A DNA stretch of 64,000 nt from the NCBI RefSeq assembly GCF_001411555.2, contig NC_049903.1:30545083-30609082 (forward strand), in the 5' to 3' direction. Below are positions 1 to 12,582 of this stretch, one piece after another. A program made the translations under genes and the position numbers. The notes beneath the pieces were generated by a model that saw nothing but the letters and a program-made list of their open reading frames with translations, did not search any database and had not been told where the DNA came from. Numbering within the stretch: the stretch's first letter is position 1; each line of letters opens with the position of its first letter. Origin of the DNA: Juglans regia (Eukaryota > Streptophyta > Magnoliopsida > Fagales > Juglandaceae).

Positions 1-736
1 CATTGCTTACATTTAATTCCAAGTTAGTTCCTATTTTCCTTACCATTTTATTGGGTATTTGGAAATATAGGAACCTTAAGTTGTTTCAGAATTTTGATTG
101 CTTTCTTTTAGAGATAGTTGATAACTGTCTTGCGTATGTTGAGAGTTATCTTCATGTGAAGAGTCAACATGTGGTGGTGTATAAAGAACATTTGCTCTCA
201 TGGAAAGCCCCTTCCTCAAGGTGTGGTGAAGCTTAATTTTATTTTTCTGAGTCGGCCGGTATTAGAGTCATTTTAAGAGATGCTCATGGGACTGTTCTGA
301 TGTCTTCCAACCGTAAGGAACATGGTCTTTTTGAAGTTGATATTGAAGCTTTAGTAGCTCTAAGGGCTTTATAATTAATTTTGCATATGGGTGTGAGTAA
401 TCTGAATTTGGAAGGAGATTCTTTAACTATTGTTGAATCTATTTGTTCAAAAAAACCTAATATATCTAGACAGGGGTCTGTGATAGCAGAAATTCAAGAT
501 CTTCTTCTTCTATTTATAATGTCTGATGTACTCCATATTTTTCGTCAAGGAAATGAAACTGCTTACCTACTTGCAAGACATGCTAATTTTGCAGATGATA
601 CGTTACAATGGTGATATTGTTGTCTAGAATTTATTCATTCTAGATTTTTTTTATTTGTTATTGATCGATTATGGATTATGTAATTATCATCATTACGAAT
701 GAATGACTACTGTTTCATTAAGAAAAAAATTAGGTT
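1..736 (+). pseudogene. 3' end of an L1-type LINE (RNase H domain and tail), truncated by the window edge
   Basis: Frames at 3-236 and 381-614 read as the C-terminal part of a plant L1 ORF2: the linker after the reverse transcriptase zinc finger, then an RNase H-like fold. Visible RNase H landmarks are an acidic residue in 'DIEALVAL' (about 340-360), an Asp in 'NLEGDS' (about 402-420) and the typical end 'GNETAYLLARHA' (about 550-585). There is a frame change near 236 and an in-frame stop near 372, so the copy is dead. The coding part ends at 614 and is followed by a 3'UTR-like stretch and a short A-run near 721-728, as expected for a LINE tail. Its 5' part lies outside the window. Domain recognition is from motif memory only. 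Confidence 0.72.
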
Positions 737-1511
737 ATCTCCATTCCATTATAAATGACACAAGGACTTCTAGATAACCACTTTTCTACGCTAAACTTTA
801 GACATTATAATCCCCCCTATTTAAATTAGAATGTTATTTACAGGTAATTCTATTATAAATATCACGAATCGGTCTTTGTACTTTTGAATGAAATTAAATT
901 TACTACTATTTGTAACTATGTCCAAGTCAGATCTACTCTTATACTCTAAAGAAATTAGTCAAAATTATCATTGAAATTCTGAGATCACAAGCATTGGCCT
1001 AGTGGCTAATCAAAATTTGGCTAGGTAGCTCAAAAGTGGGTTGCATCCAAAACTCCACTTTTGAGCTACAATAAAAAGGGAGATGAAAGGGAGATAATTC
1101 TATATCTTTTTCCAAATTTGACTAGTTACTGTTTATCTCCAAACTATTTCTATAATTATTCCCAACTAACATATTCCTTCTCTCGTTTTTTAGTTCTTCA
1201 CTTTTTTTTTTTTTTCTCTTTGTGCTTTTAGCAATGTTTTTTCTTTTTCTTTTTTTTCATGCATACGAAAGCTGGAGTCCTAAAAATTCTGCTGAAGTAG
1301 AAAAGTCTAGCTAAAGAAGACTTATATGCTTGCAAATATTCGTGGACAAGCTCATGAAAATTATAAATAAAGTTATGAGACATAATATAAATAATTTATT
1401 TTGTTAAAATTTATTTTGCAAAATAACAAAAGTTAAAAAAATTATTAAAATATAGAATATTATATTATTATTTTGACATAATCCAGTGCGGATTAACCTC
1501 TTCAAAAGTTT
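737..1511. other. AT-rich intergenic stretch, no gene seen
   Basis: No reading frame with recognisable protein sequence. A poly-T run lies near 1202-1214. The first monomer of the tandem array begins about 1512, where the sequence changes abruptly to the purine-rich repeat. Confidence 0.6.
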
Positions 1512-4500
1512 TGGCCTTAGCCCAAGGGGGAGGTCCCACCACTAGAAGAGAAAGCAAGAGAGAGAAATGGGAGACGATGAGGGAATAAACAACATGAGGG
1601 TGTTAGGATAAGAAATGAGAGGAATGAGTGATAAGGAGGGGACAAGGGAAAGCAAGATGTCAGGAGAAAGAGACGGAAGGGAAAAAAAAAGAAGAGAAAG
1701 TGGAGAGAAGAGAGAATGTCAAACACGTAAAAGAAAGGCGATCAATCTCCACCACTCCCGAGGGGAACGTGAAAGCAGGGGACATATAAAAGAAAAGGAA
1801 TAGACGATTTTGATATGAAAGTTAAAAGTTGAATAAAATATTGTCAGATATTATTTTTCAATATTATTATTGTTTTCGAATTTGAAAAAGTTGAATTGCT
1901 TATTATATTTTGTGTAGAAATATGTAAAAATTGTAATGATAAGATAAGATGAGTAGAGATAAGTTGTGGATAAGATAATGTATACCTGGCCCAAAATAAG
2001 CCTACTAGGCCTAGCCCAATGGGAGGTCCCACCAATTGAAGACAAAGGAAGAGAGTGGAATGAGAGACACTGAGTGAACATGCAACAACATGGTGTCAGA
2101 ATAAGAAGGGAGAGGAAGGAGAGACAAGGAGTGGACAAAGGAAAGTAAGATGTTAGGAGAAATGGACGAGATGGAAAAAAATGAGGAAGTGAAGAGAAGA
2201 GAGGATGTTAGACACGCAAGGAAAATGCAGACAATCTTCACCACTCCTTAGGGGCTCTCGAATAGAGGGAGATATAAAAATAAACGACTAGATGATTTAG
2301 AGATGAAAGTTAAAAGTTGAATGAAATATTATTTGCATATTATTTTTTAATATTATTGTTGTTTTGGAATTTGAAAAAATTGAATTGTTTATTATATTCT
2401 ATGTAGAAATTTGGAAAAAATGTAATGAAGAAATAAGATGAGTTGAGATAAGTTATGGATAAGATAATGTATACACGACCCAAAGTAAGCCTACTAGACC
2501 CAATCCAAGGGAGAGGTCCACCAATAGAAGACAAAGGAAGATAGTGGAAGGGGAGACACTGAGCGAAAAAGCAACAATAGGGTGGCAAGATAAGAAGGGA
2601 GAGGAATGAGAGAGAAGGAGTGGACAAAGGAAAGTAAGATGTAAGAAGAAAGGGGCGAGAATGAAAAAAAGGAGAAAGTGAAGAGAATAGAGGATGTCAG
2701 ACACGCAAAGAAAATGCAGACAATCCTCACACATCCTAGGGGCACCCGAAAAGATAGGAGATATAAAAGTAAACGACTAGACGATTTAGATATGAAAGTA
2801 AAAAGTTGAATGAAATATTATTTGAATATTATTTTTTAATATTATTGTTGTTTTAGAATTTTAAAAAATTGAATTGTTTATTATATTTTGTGTAAAAATT
2901 TGAAAAAGATATAATGATGAGATGAGATAAGATGAGTTGAGATAAGTTGTGGTCGAGATAAGACATACACAGTCCAGAGTAAGCCTAGTAGGCCCAGCCC
3001 AAGAGGGAGATCCCAACATTAGAAGACAAATGAAGAGAGATGAATGAGAGACAACGAATGAACAAATAACAGAGGGGTGTCATGATAAGAAGAGAGAGGA
3101 AGGGGAGACAAGGAGGGGACAAGGGAAAGGAAGATGTCAGGACAAAGGGACGAGAAGGAAAAACAGGAGAAAGTTGAGAGATTAGAGGATGTCAGACAAA
3201 CAAAGCAAAGGCAGACAATCTTCATCATTCCTTAAGGGCAGTCGAAAAGAGAGGGCATATAAAAGGAAACGACTAAACGACTAAACGACTTAGAGATGAA
3301 AGTTAAAAGTTGAATAAAATATTGTTAGAATATTATTTTTAGTATTATTATTGTTTTGAGATTTGAAAAAATTGAATTATTTAATATATTTTGTGTAGAA
3401 ATTTGAAAAAGTTGTAATGATAAGATAAGATGAGTTGAAATAAGTTGTGAAAGGAATAAAATATACACGACCCAAAGTTAACCTACTAGGCACATCCCAA
3501 GGGAGAGGTCCTACCACTAGAAGACAAAGGAAGATAGAGGAATATGAGATACGTAAGAAATAAGCAACATGAGAGTGTCAGAATAAAAAAGTGAGAGGAA
3601 GGGGAGACAAGGAGGGGACAATGGAAATGAAGATGTAAGGAGAAAGGGACCAGAATGAAAGAAAAAAGAGAAAGTAGTGAGAACAGAAAATGTCAGACAC
3701 GTAAAGGAACGACGGTCAGCATTCACACTCCCAAGGGGCACACGAAAAGAGGGGGCATAAAAAATGAAACGACTAAATAATTTAAAAATAATTGGCAAAA
3801 CGATTTAAAGAAGAAAGTTAAAAGTTGAATAAAATACTGTAAAAATATTATTTTTTAATATTATTATTGTTTTAGCATTTGAAAAAATTGAATTGCTTAT
3901 TATATTTTGTGTAGAAATTTGAAAACGTTGTAACGATGAGATAAGTTGTGGAAGAAATAAAATAAATATGGTCCTAAGTAAGCATACTGGGCTCAGTCCA
4001 AGGGGAGGTCCCACCATTAGAAGACAAAAGAAGAGAGATGAAGAAGATATAAGGAGGGAACAAATAACATGAGGGTGTCAGGATAAGATGTAAGAGGATA
4101 AGGGGACATGGAGGGGATAAGGGAAATCAAGATGTCAGGAGAAAAAGACGGAAAGGAAAAAATGGAGAAAATGGAGAGAAGAGAAAATGTAAAAAACGTA
4201 AAGGAAAGTCGACCAATCTTCACGACTCCTTAGGGCCATGCAAAAATATGGGACATATAAAAATAAAGGAATAGAAGATTTTGAAATGAAATTTAAAAGT
4301 TGATTAAAATATTGTTAGATATTATTTTTCAATATTAATATTATTTTGGAATTTGAAAAAGTTGAATTGTTTATTATATTTTATGTAGAAATCTGAAAAA
4401 GTTGTAATGATGGGATAAGATGAGTTGAGATAAGTTGTGGATATGATAAAGTAAAAACGGTCCAAATTAAGCCTACTAGGCCCAGCCCAAGGGGGAGGTC

Positions 4501-7500
4501 CCACAATTAAAAGACAAACGAAGAGAGAGGAAGGGTAAACAAGGAGGGAACAAGCAGCAGGATGTGGTGAGGACAAGAAGGAAGAGGAATGAGAGACAAG
4601 GAGTGGACAAGGGAAAGTAAGATGTTTTGAGAAAAGGGATGAGAAGGAAAAAGAAATGAGAAAGTGGAGAGAATAGAGGATGTCAGACAGGCATAAAAAA
4701 TGCGGATAATCTTCACCACTCCCTAGTGGCACGCGAAAAGAGGGGGATATAAAAATAATCGACTAGACGATTTAGAAATGACAGTTAAAAGTTGAATGAA
4801 ATGTTATGGGAATATTATTTATTATCATTATTGTTGTTTTGGAATTTGAAAAAACTGAATTGTTTATTATATTTTGTGTAGGAATTTGATAAAGTTTCAA
4901 TGGTGAGATAAGATGAGTTGAGATAAGTTGTAGAAGCGATAAAATATACACGACCCAAAGTAAGCCTAGTAGGCTCAGCCTAAGTGGGAGATCCCACCAT
5001 TAGAAGACAAAGGAAGAGAGAGGGTGATGGGGGGGAGATAATGAGGGAACAAACAACAAGAGGGTGCCATGATAAGAAGGGAGAGGTATGGGAGACAAGG
5101 AGGGGACAAGAGACAGGAAGATATCCGGATAAAGGGACGGGAAGGAGAAAGTAGAGAGAAGAGAGAATATCAGACACACAAAGTAAATGTGAAAAATCTT
5201 CATCACTCTCTTTGGGCATGTGAAAAGAGGGGGTGCATAAAAGAAAACTGCTAAACGATTTAGAGATGAAAGTTAAAAGTTGAATAAAATATTATTAGAA
5301 TATTATTTTGTAATATTATTATTATTTTGTAATTAGAAAAAGTTGAATTGATACATATATTTTGTGTAGAAATTTAGAAAAGTTATAATGATGAGATAAA
5401 ATGAGTTGAGATAAGTTGTGGAAGGAATAAAATATACACGGCCCAAAGTAAGCTTACTAGGCCATGCCCAAGGGGGAGGTTCCACCACTAGAAGACAAAA
5501 GAAAAGAGATTAAGAGGATATAAGGAAGGAATAGGAGATAGGAGGGAACAAACAACAAGAGGCTGTCAGGATAAGAAGGGCGAGGAAGGGGAGATAATGA
5601 GGGGACAACGGGAAATGAAGATGTCAGGAGAAACATACGAGAAGGAGAAAAAAGAGAAAGTGGAGAGAAGAGAGGATGTCGTAAAGGAAAGATGACCAAT
5701 TTTCACCACTACCTAGGGGACACGAAAAAATGGGGCATATAAAAACAAACGACTTGACGATTTAAAAGGAAACGACTAGACGACTTAGTGATGAAAGTTA
5801 AAAATTGAATAAAATATTGTTACAATATTATTTTTTAATATTATTATTACGAATTTGAAATAATTAAATTGTTTATTATATTTTATGTAGAAGTTTGAAA
5901 AAGTTGTAATGATGAGATAAGATGATTTGAGATAAGTTGTGGAAGAAGTAAAATATACATGGCGCAAAGTAAGCCCATTAGGCTCTGCCCAAGAGGAGGT
6001 CCTACCACTAAAAGACAATGGAAGAAGAGATAAGGAGGGAATTAGTAAAGGAGAGCGTTAGGAGAAGAAGAGAGAAGAATGAGAGACAAGAAGGGGACAA
6101 TGAAAAAGAAGATGTCACGAGAAATGGACGAGAAGAAAAAAAATAAGAAAATGGAGAGAAGGGAGGATGTCAAACACGCAAAGTAAATGCGTACAATCGT
6201 CATCACTCCCTAAGGGCACACGAAACGATGGGGTATATAAAAGTAAAATACTAGACGTTTAAAAAGGAAACGACTAAACGATTTAGAGATAAAAGTTAAA
6301 AGTAAATAAAATATTATCTGAACATTATTTTGTAATATTATTATTGTTTTGGAATTTGAAAAAGTAGAATTTTTTATTATAGTTTGTGCAGAAATTTGAA
6401 AAAATTGTAATGATGAGATAAGTTGTGGAAGTGATAAATTATAAACGGCCCAAAGTAAGCCTATTAGGCTCAGCCCAAGGGGGAGGTCCCACCGTTAGAA
6501 GACAAAACAAGAGAGAGAAATGAAAGACAATGAGGGAACAAATAATATGAGGGCATCAGAATAAGAAGAGAGAGGAAGATGAGACAGGGGAAGACAAGAT
6601 GTGAGGAGAAAGAGACGGGAAGGAAAAAAAAAAAAGAAAGTGGAGAGAAGAGAGAATGTCAGACACGTAAACGAAATATGACCAATATTCACCGCTCCCA
6701 AGGGACACGCGAAAACAAGAGAATATAAAAGGAAAGGAATAGACGATTTTGAATTGAAAGTTAAAAGTTGAATAAAATACTATTAGATATTATTTTTCAA
6801 TATTATTACTGTTTTGGAATTTAAAAAATTTGAATTGTTTACTATCTTTTGTGTAGAAATTTGGAAAAGTGGTAATGATGGGATAATATGCGTTGAGATC
6901 AATTGTAGATATGATAAATTATATACGACCCAAAGTAAACTTATTAGGACCAACCTAAGGTGGAGGTCCCACCACTTGAAGACAAAGCAATGGAGAGGAA
7001 TGGGAGACAAGGAGAGAACAAGCAACATCATGATGTCAGGGTAAGAAGGGAGATGAATGAGAGACAATGAGTCGAAAATGGAAAATAATATGTTAGGAGA
7101 AAGGGACGAGAAGGTAAAAAACGAGAAAGTGGAGAGAAGAGAGGATGTCAGACACACAAAGAATATGTGGACAATCTTCACCACCCCCTAGAGACACGCG
7201 AAAAGAGAGGGGATATAAAAATAATCGATTAGACGATTTCAAAGGAAACGACTATACGATTTAGAGGTGATAGTTAAAAATTGAATGAAATATTATGAGA
7301 ATATATTATTTTTAATTTTATTGTTGTTTTGGAATTTGAAAAAACTGAATTGTTTATTATATTTTGTGTAAAAATATGAAAAGTTACAATTATGAGATAA
7401 GATGGGTTGAGATAATTTGTGGAAGGGATAAAACATACACGGCCCAAAGTAAGCCTAGTAGGCCCAACCCATTGGGATGTTCCACCATTAGAAGACAAAG

Positions 7501-7558
7501 GAAGAGAGAGGAATGAGAGACAATGAGGGAATAAATTACAGGTGGGTGTCATGATAAG

Positions 7559-8851
7559 TGATTGAGCTGAATTATTGCATGTTTTATACATTTAGAACCC
7601 ATATATTTGAATTATTTCATTATATTATTATTGGTTTTAAATGGAGAAATGGTTAAGATAAATAAATCCGAATTGTGATTTAAATTTATTTATAGTATGG
7701 TTTATGCTTAATTTTTTAACTTATGATTTAATTGGATAATGTTCATTCACATGCACAACATATTTTTTTATATTCTAATCTTCCTCTCTATTTTATTTTA
7801 TTTTATTTTATTTTTTCATAGGTCAAGAAATGCAAAGAAAAGTAAAAAAAGATACCAACATCTTGGTGTTGGGAATTTAGACAGAAGTAACACAATTTTT
7901 CTTTTGGTTTTGCACACTGCGCAACACATATACGAAAAAGGAAAAGAAAGAAAGAAACACAGACACGCAAGGCGCACCGAGAAAAAAAGAAAGAAAAAGG
8001 AAGGGTTTTTTCGTGAAGAGAGAAAACTTAAGGAAGCGAGGAGGGTCTTTTTTCACTTTTGTTATTTTTTGGGAAGACGGAATAGAATTTTTTTTGTTCG
8101 GAAGAAACAACACACAGAGTAACGGTACACGTAGAGACATTGAAGAACTTTGAGGAGTCCAACGTCTACCGCTGTCCAGCCTCCTCCACTACTTTCCATC
8201 TTCATCTCCATCTATTTGGCTTACTCTTTTCTTTTTCTAATATCTATTTAATTTTAGAATCATTTGATTTTGGATATATTATTTTCAGTATTTTTAAGTT
8301 TGATATATTATGGATTGATTTTGAGAATTTGTGATTTGAATTCACGAATGAACCCTAGAATTTTGATTTTGGAGCTTTTCAATTTTCAGCAAATATTTTG
8401 TCAATTATTTTCTAATCTAGTTTAATTTGTAGCTAAGTTTTATTAATCTCTTAGTACCATTGCATATTAGATTAATTAAAGCTTAATTAGGAGTTGAATA
8501 ATTTCAGCTTTATTATTTAATTTTCAGATTAGTTAGGATTGTTTAGCTTAGTCGATTCCGTGATTGTTAATTTCAATTTGTTAGTCTTTTACATTTCATT
8601 TCGACTCTCAAAATTCCAAAAGTATGAATCTAGTCCATGACTAGTGCCATTTTCATTCCCGTAGCACTCTTCCATTCATTGCACATACCACCGATTTTAT
8701 TTTCTCTTTGTGAATATTTTTACCATTTTAAATGAGTCTGATTTTAAGTAATTTTTCCTGAGGAGACGATTTAGGAATTTATTCCTAATTATTATGCGAC
8801 ATCTTCCTGCACTTGGGATAGCCTTTGTGCTACTCTTTTTTTAGTGAGTCA
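7559..8851. mobile_element. Solo-LTR-like element, copy 1
   Basis: A 1293 bp non-repeat block interrupts a monomer exactly after 'GTCATGATAAG'. It begins TGATTGAG and ends GAGTCA (short imperfect inverted ends, TG...CA) and is flanked by the 5 bp direct repeat ATAAG at 7554-7558 and 8852-8856. Deleting it together with one ATAAG restores the monomer. This is the signature of an LTR-retrotransposon insertion reduced to a solo LTR. No coding domain, primer-binding site or second LTR is present. The plus-strand frame 7739-8122 is Lys/Arg/Phe-rich low complexity and is not called. Superfamily and orientation are not determined. Confidence 0.8.
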
Positions 8852-11305
8852 ATAAGAAGCAAGAGGAAGAGGAGACAAGGAGGGAACGAGAGAAAGAAAG
8901 ATGTCAAGACCAATGGACGGGAAGGAAAAAAATGAGAAAGTAGAGAGAAGTGAGTATGTCAGACACACAAAGTAAAGGAGGACAATCTTCATCCCTCCCT
9001 AGGGGGACGCGAAAAAAGGGACATATAAAAGGAAACGACTAAACGATTTAGAGATGAAAGTCTAAAGTTGAATAAAATATTGTTAGAATATTATTTTGTA
9101 ATATTATTATTGTTTTGGAATTTGAAAATTGAATTATTTAATATATTTTGTATAGAAATTTAGAAAAATTGTAATGATCTGATAAGATGAGTTGACATAA
9201 GTTGTGGAAGGAATAAAATATACTCGGCCCAAAGTAACCCTACAAGGCCAAGCCCAAGGGGGAGATCCCACCACTAGAAGACAAAGAAAGAGAGAGGAAT
9301 AGGAGATAAGGATGGAACAAACAACAAGAGGCTGTCTGGATAGGCAGGGCGAGGAAGGGGAGAGAATGAAGGGACAAAGAGAAATGAAGATGTCAGGAGA
9401 AAGAGACGAGATGGAAAAAAAAGAAAAAATGGAGAGAATAGAGGATGTCAGACACGCAACGGAAGACGATCAATTTTCACCACTCCCTAAGGGACAAGAA
9501 AAAAGGGGGCATAACGACTTGATGATTTAAAAGGAAACGACTAGACGACTTAGAGATGAAAGTAAAAAATAGAATAAAATATTGTTACAATATTATTTTT
9601 TAATATTATTATTGTGAATTTGAAAAAATTGAACTGTTTATTCTATTTTGTGTAGAAATTTAAAAAAGTTGTAATGATTAGATAAGATGATTTGAGATAA
9701 GGTATGGAAGGAATAAAATATACACAGTGCAAAGTAAGCCCATTATGCTCTGCCCAAGAAGAGGTCCTACCACTAGAAGACAAATGAAGAGGAGAAAAGA
9801 AGGGAATAAGTAAACGAGAGTGTTAGGAGAAGAAGGAAGAAGAAAGAGACACAAGGAGGGGACAAGGAAAAGTAAGATGTCAGGAGAAATGGACGAGAAG
9901 AAAAAAAATGAGAAAATGGTGAGAAGGGAGGATGTCAGACATGCAAAATAAATGCAGACAGTCTTCACCACTCCCTAAGGGCATACGAAACGATGAGGCA
10001 TATAAAAGCAAACGACTAGATGTTTAAAAAGGAAACAACTAAACGATTTAGAAAAAAAAGTTAAAAGTTAAAAAAAATATTATCAGAACATTATTTTCTA
10101 ATATTATTGTTGTTTTGGAATTTGAAAAAGTAAAATTGTTTATTATAGTTTGTGCAGAAATTTGAAAAAGTTGTGGAGGGATAAATTATAAACGGCCCAA
10201 AATAAGCTTACTAGGCTCTGCTTAAGGGGGATGTCCCACCACTAGAAGACAAAACAAGAGAGAGAAATGGGAGACAATGAGGGAACAAATAATATGAGGG
10301 TGTCAGGATAAGAAGAGAGAGGAATGAGGGACAAGGACAAACAAGATGTGAGGAGAAAGGGACGGGAAGGAAAAAAAAGGAGAAAGTGGAGAGAAGAGAG
10401 AATGTGAAATATGTAAAGGAATTACGACCAATGTTCACTACTCTCTAGGGGCACGCAAAAACAAGGGGATATAAAAGGAAATGAATAGACGATTTTGAAA
10501 TGAAAGTTAAAAGTTGAATAAAATACCGGTAGAAATTTTTTTTCAATACTATTATTATTTTGAAATTTCAAAAAGTTGAATTGTTTATTATCTTTTATGT
10601 AGAAATTTGGAAAAATGGTAATGATGGGGTAATATGAGTTGATATCTGTTGTAGATATGATAAAATATACACGACCCAAATTAAACTTACTAGGACCAGC
10701 CTAAGGTGGAGGTCCCATCACTAGAAGACAACGGAATAGAGAGGAAGATGAGACAATGAGGGAACAAGCAACATGAAGATGTCAGGGTTAGAATGGAGAG
10801 GAATGAGGGACAATGAGTAGACAAGGGAAAGTAATATGTTAGGAGAAATGGACGAGAAGGTAAAAAATGAGAAAGTGAAGAGAAGAGAGGATGTCAGACA
10901 CAAAAAGAAAATGCGGACAATCTTCACCACTCCCTAGAGACATGCGAAAAGAGAGGGGATATAAGAGTAATCGACTAGACGATTTAAAAGGAAACGACTA
11001 TACGATTTAGATATGACAGTTAAAAGTTGAATGAAATATTATGAGAATATTGTTTTTTAATGTTATTGTTGTTTTGGAATTTGAAAAAATTGAATTTTTT
11101 ATTATATTTTGTGGAGAAATATGAAAAAGTTACAATTATGAGATAAGATGGGTTGTGATAAGTTGTGGAAGAGATAAAACATACACGGCCCAAAGTAAGC
11201 CTAGTAGGCCTAGCCCATATGGGAGGTTCCATCATTAGAAGACAAATGAAGAGAGAAGAAGGAGAGACAATAAGGGAACAAATTACAGGTGGGTGTCATG
11301 ATAAG

Positions 11306-12582
11306 TGATTGAGTTGAATTATTGTATATTTTATACATCTAAAATCCATATATTTGAATTATTTGATTACGATATTATTGGTTTTAGATGAAAAAATACT
11401 TAAGATGCATAAATCCGAGTTGTGATTTAAATTTATTTGTAGCATGGTTTATACTTAATTTATAACTTATGATTTAATTGGATAATGTTCATTCACATGC
11501 ACAACATATTTTTTATATTCTAATCTTCCTTTTTATTTTATTTTATTTTAGGTCAAGAAAAGTAATAAAAAGTAAAACAAGAGACCAACATCTTGGTGTT
11601 GAGAATTTGGATGGAAGCAACACAAAGTTTTTCTTTTGGTTTTGTACGTTGGGCAACACATACAAAAAAGGGAAAGAAAGAAAGAAACACACACACACAA
11701 GCAACACAGAGAAAAAAAGAAAGAAAAAGAAAGAGTTTTTTCGTAAAGAGAGAAAACTTATGGAAGCGAGAAGGGTCTTTTTTCACTTTTGTCATTTTTT
11801 GGGAAGATGGAATAGAATTTTTTTTCGGAAGAAACAACACACAGAGTAATACTGCACGTAGAGACATTGAAGAACTTTGAGGAGTCCAACGTCTACCGCT
11901 GCCCAGCCTTCTCCACTACTTTCCATCTTCATCTCCATCTATTTGGCTTACTCTTTGTTTTCCTAATCTGTATTTATTTTTAGAATCATTTGATTTTGGG
12001 TATATTATTTTCAGTATTTTTAAGTTTGATGTACTATGGATTGATTTTGAGAATCTGTGATTTGAATTCACGAATGAACCCTAGAATTTTGATTTTGGAG
12101 CTTTTCAATTTTCAGCTCATATTTTGTCAATTATTTTCTAATCTAGTTTAATTTGTAGCTAAGTTTTATTAATCTCTTAGTACCATTGCATTGCATATTA
12201 GATTAATTAAACCTTAATTAGGATTTAAATAATTTCAGCTTTATTATTTGATTTTTAGATTAATTAAGATTGTTTAGCATAGTCGATTCCTTGATTGTTA
12301 ATTTCAATTTGTTAATCTTTTACATTTCATTTCGTCAGTCAAAATTCAAAAAATATGAATCTTGTCCATGACTAGTGCCGTTTTTATTCACGTTGCACTC
12401 TTCCATTCATTGCACATACCACCACTTTTATTTTCTCTTTATGAATATTTTTACCATTTTAAACGAGTCTGATTTTAAGTAAATTTTCCTGAAAAGACGA
12501 TCTAGGAATTTATTCATAATTATTACGCGACACGCTCCTGCACCTTGGATAGCTTTTGTGCCACTCATTTTTGAGTGAATCA
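11306..12582. mobile_element. Solo-LTR-like element, copy 2
   Basis: This 1277 bp block aligns end to end by eye with the element at 7559-8851, begins TGATTGAG and ends GAATCA. It is flanked by the same ATAAG duplication (11,301-11,305 and 12,583-12,587) at the equivalent site of the next higher-order copy. A few short indels and substitutions separate the two copies. An identical insertion site and target duplication argue for duplication of an array segment already carrying the LTR, not for two insertions. Confidence 0.8.

Noticed and set aside
7739..11849. Paired 123-127 aa plus-strand frames (7739-8122 and 11,478-11,849) as a duplicated gene
   Set aside because: They lie inside the solo-LTR-like elements, are Lys/Arg/Phe-rich low complexity and differ by frame-altering indels.
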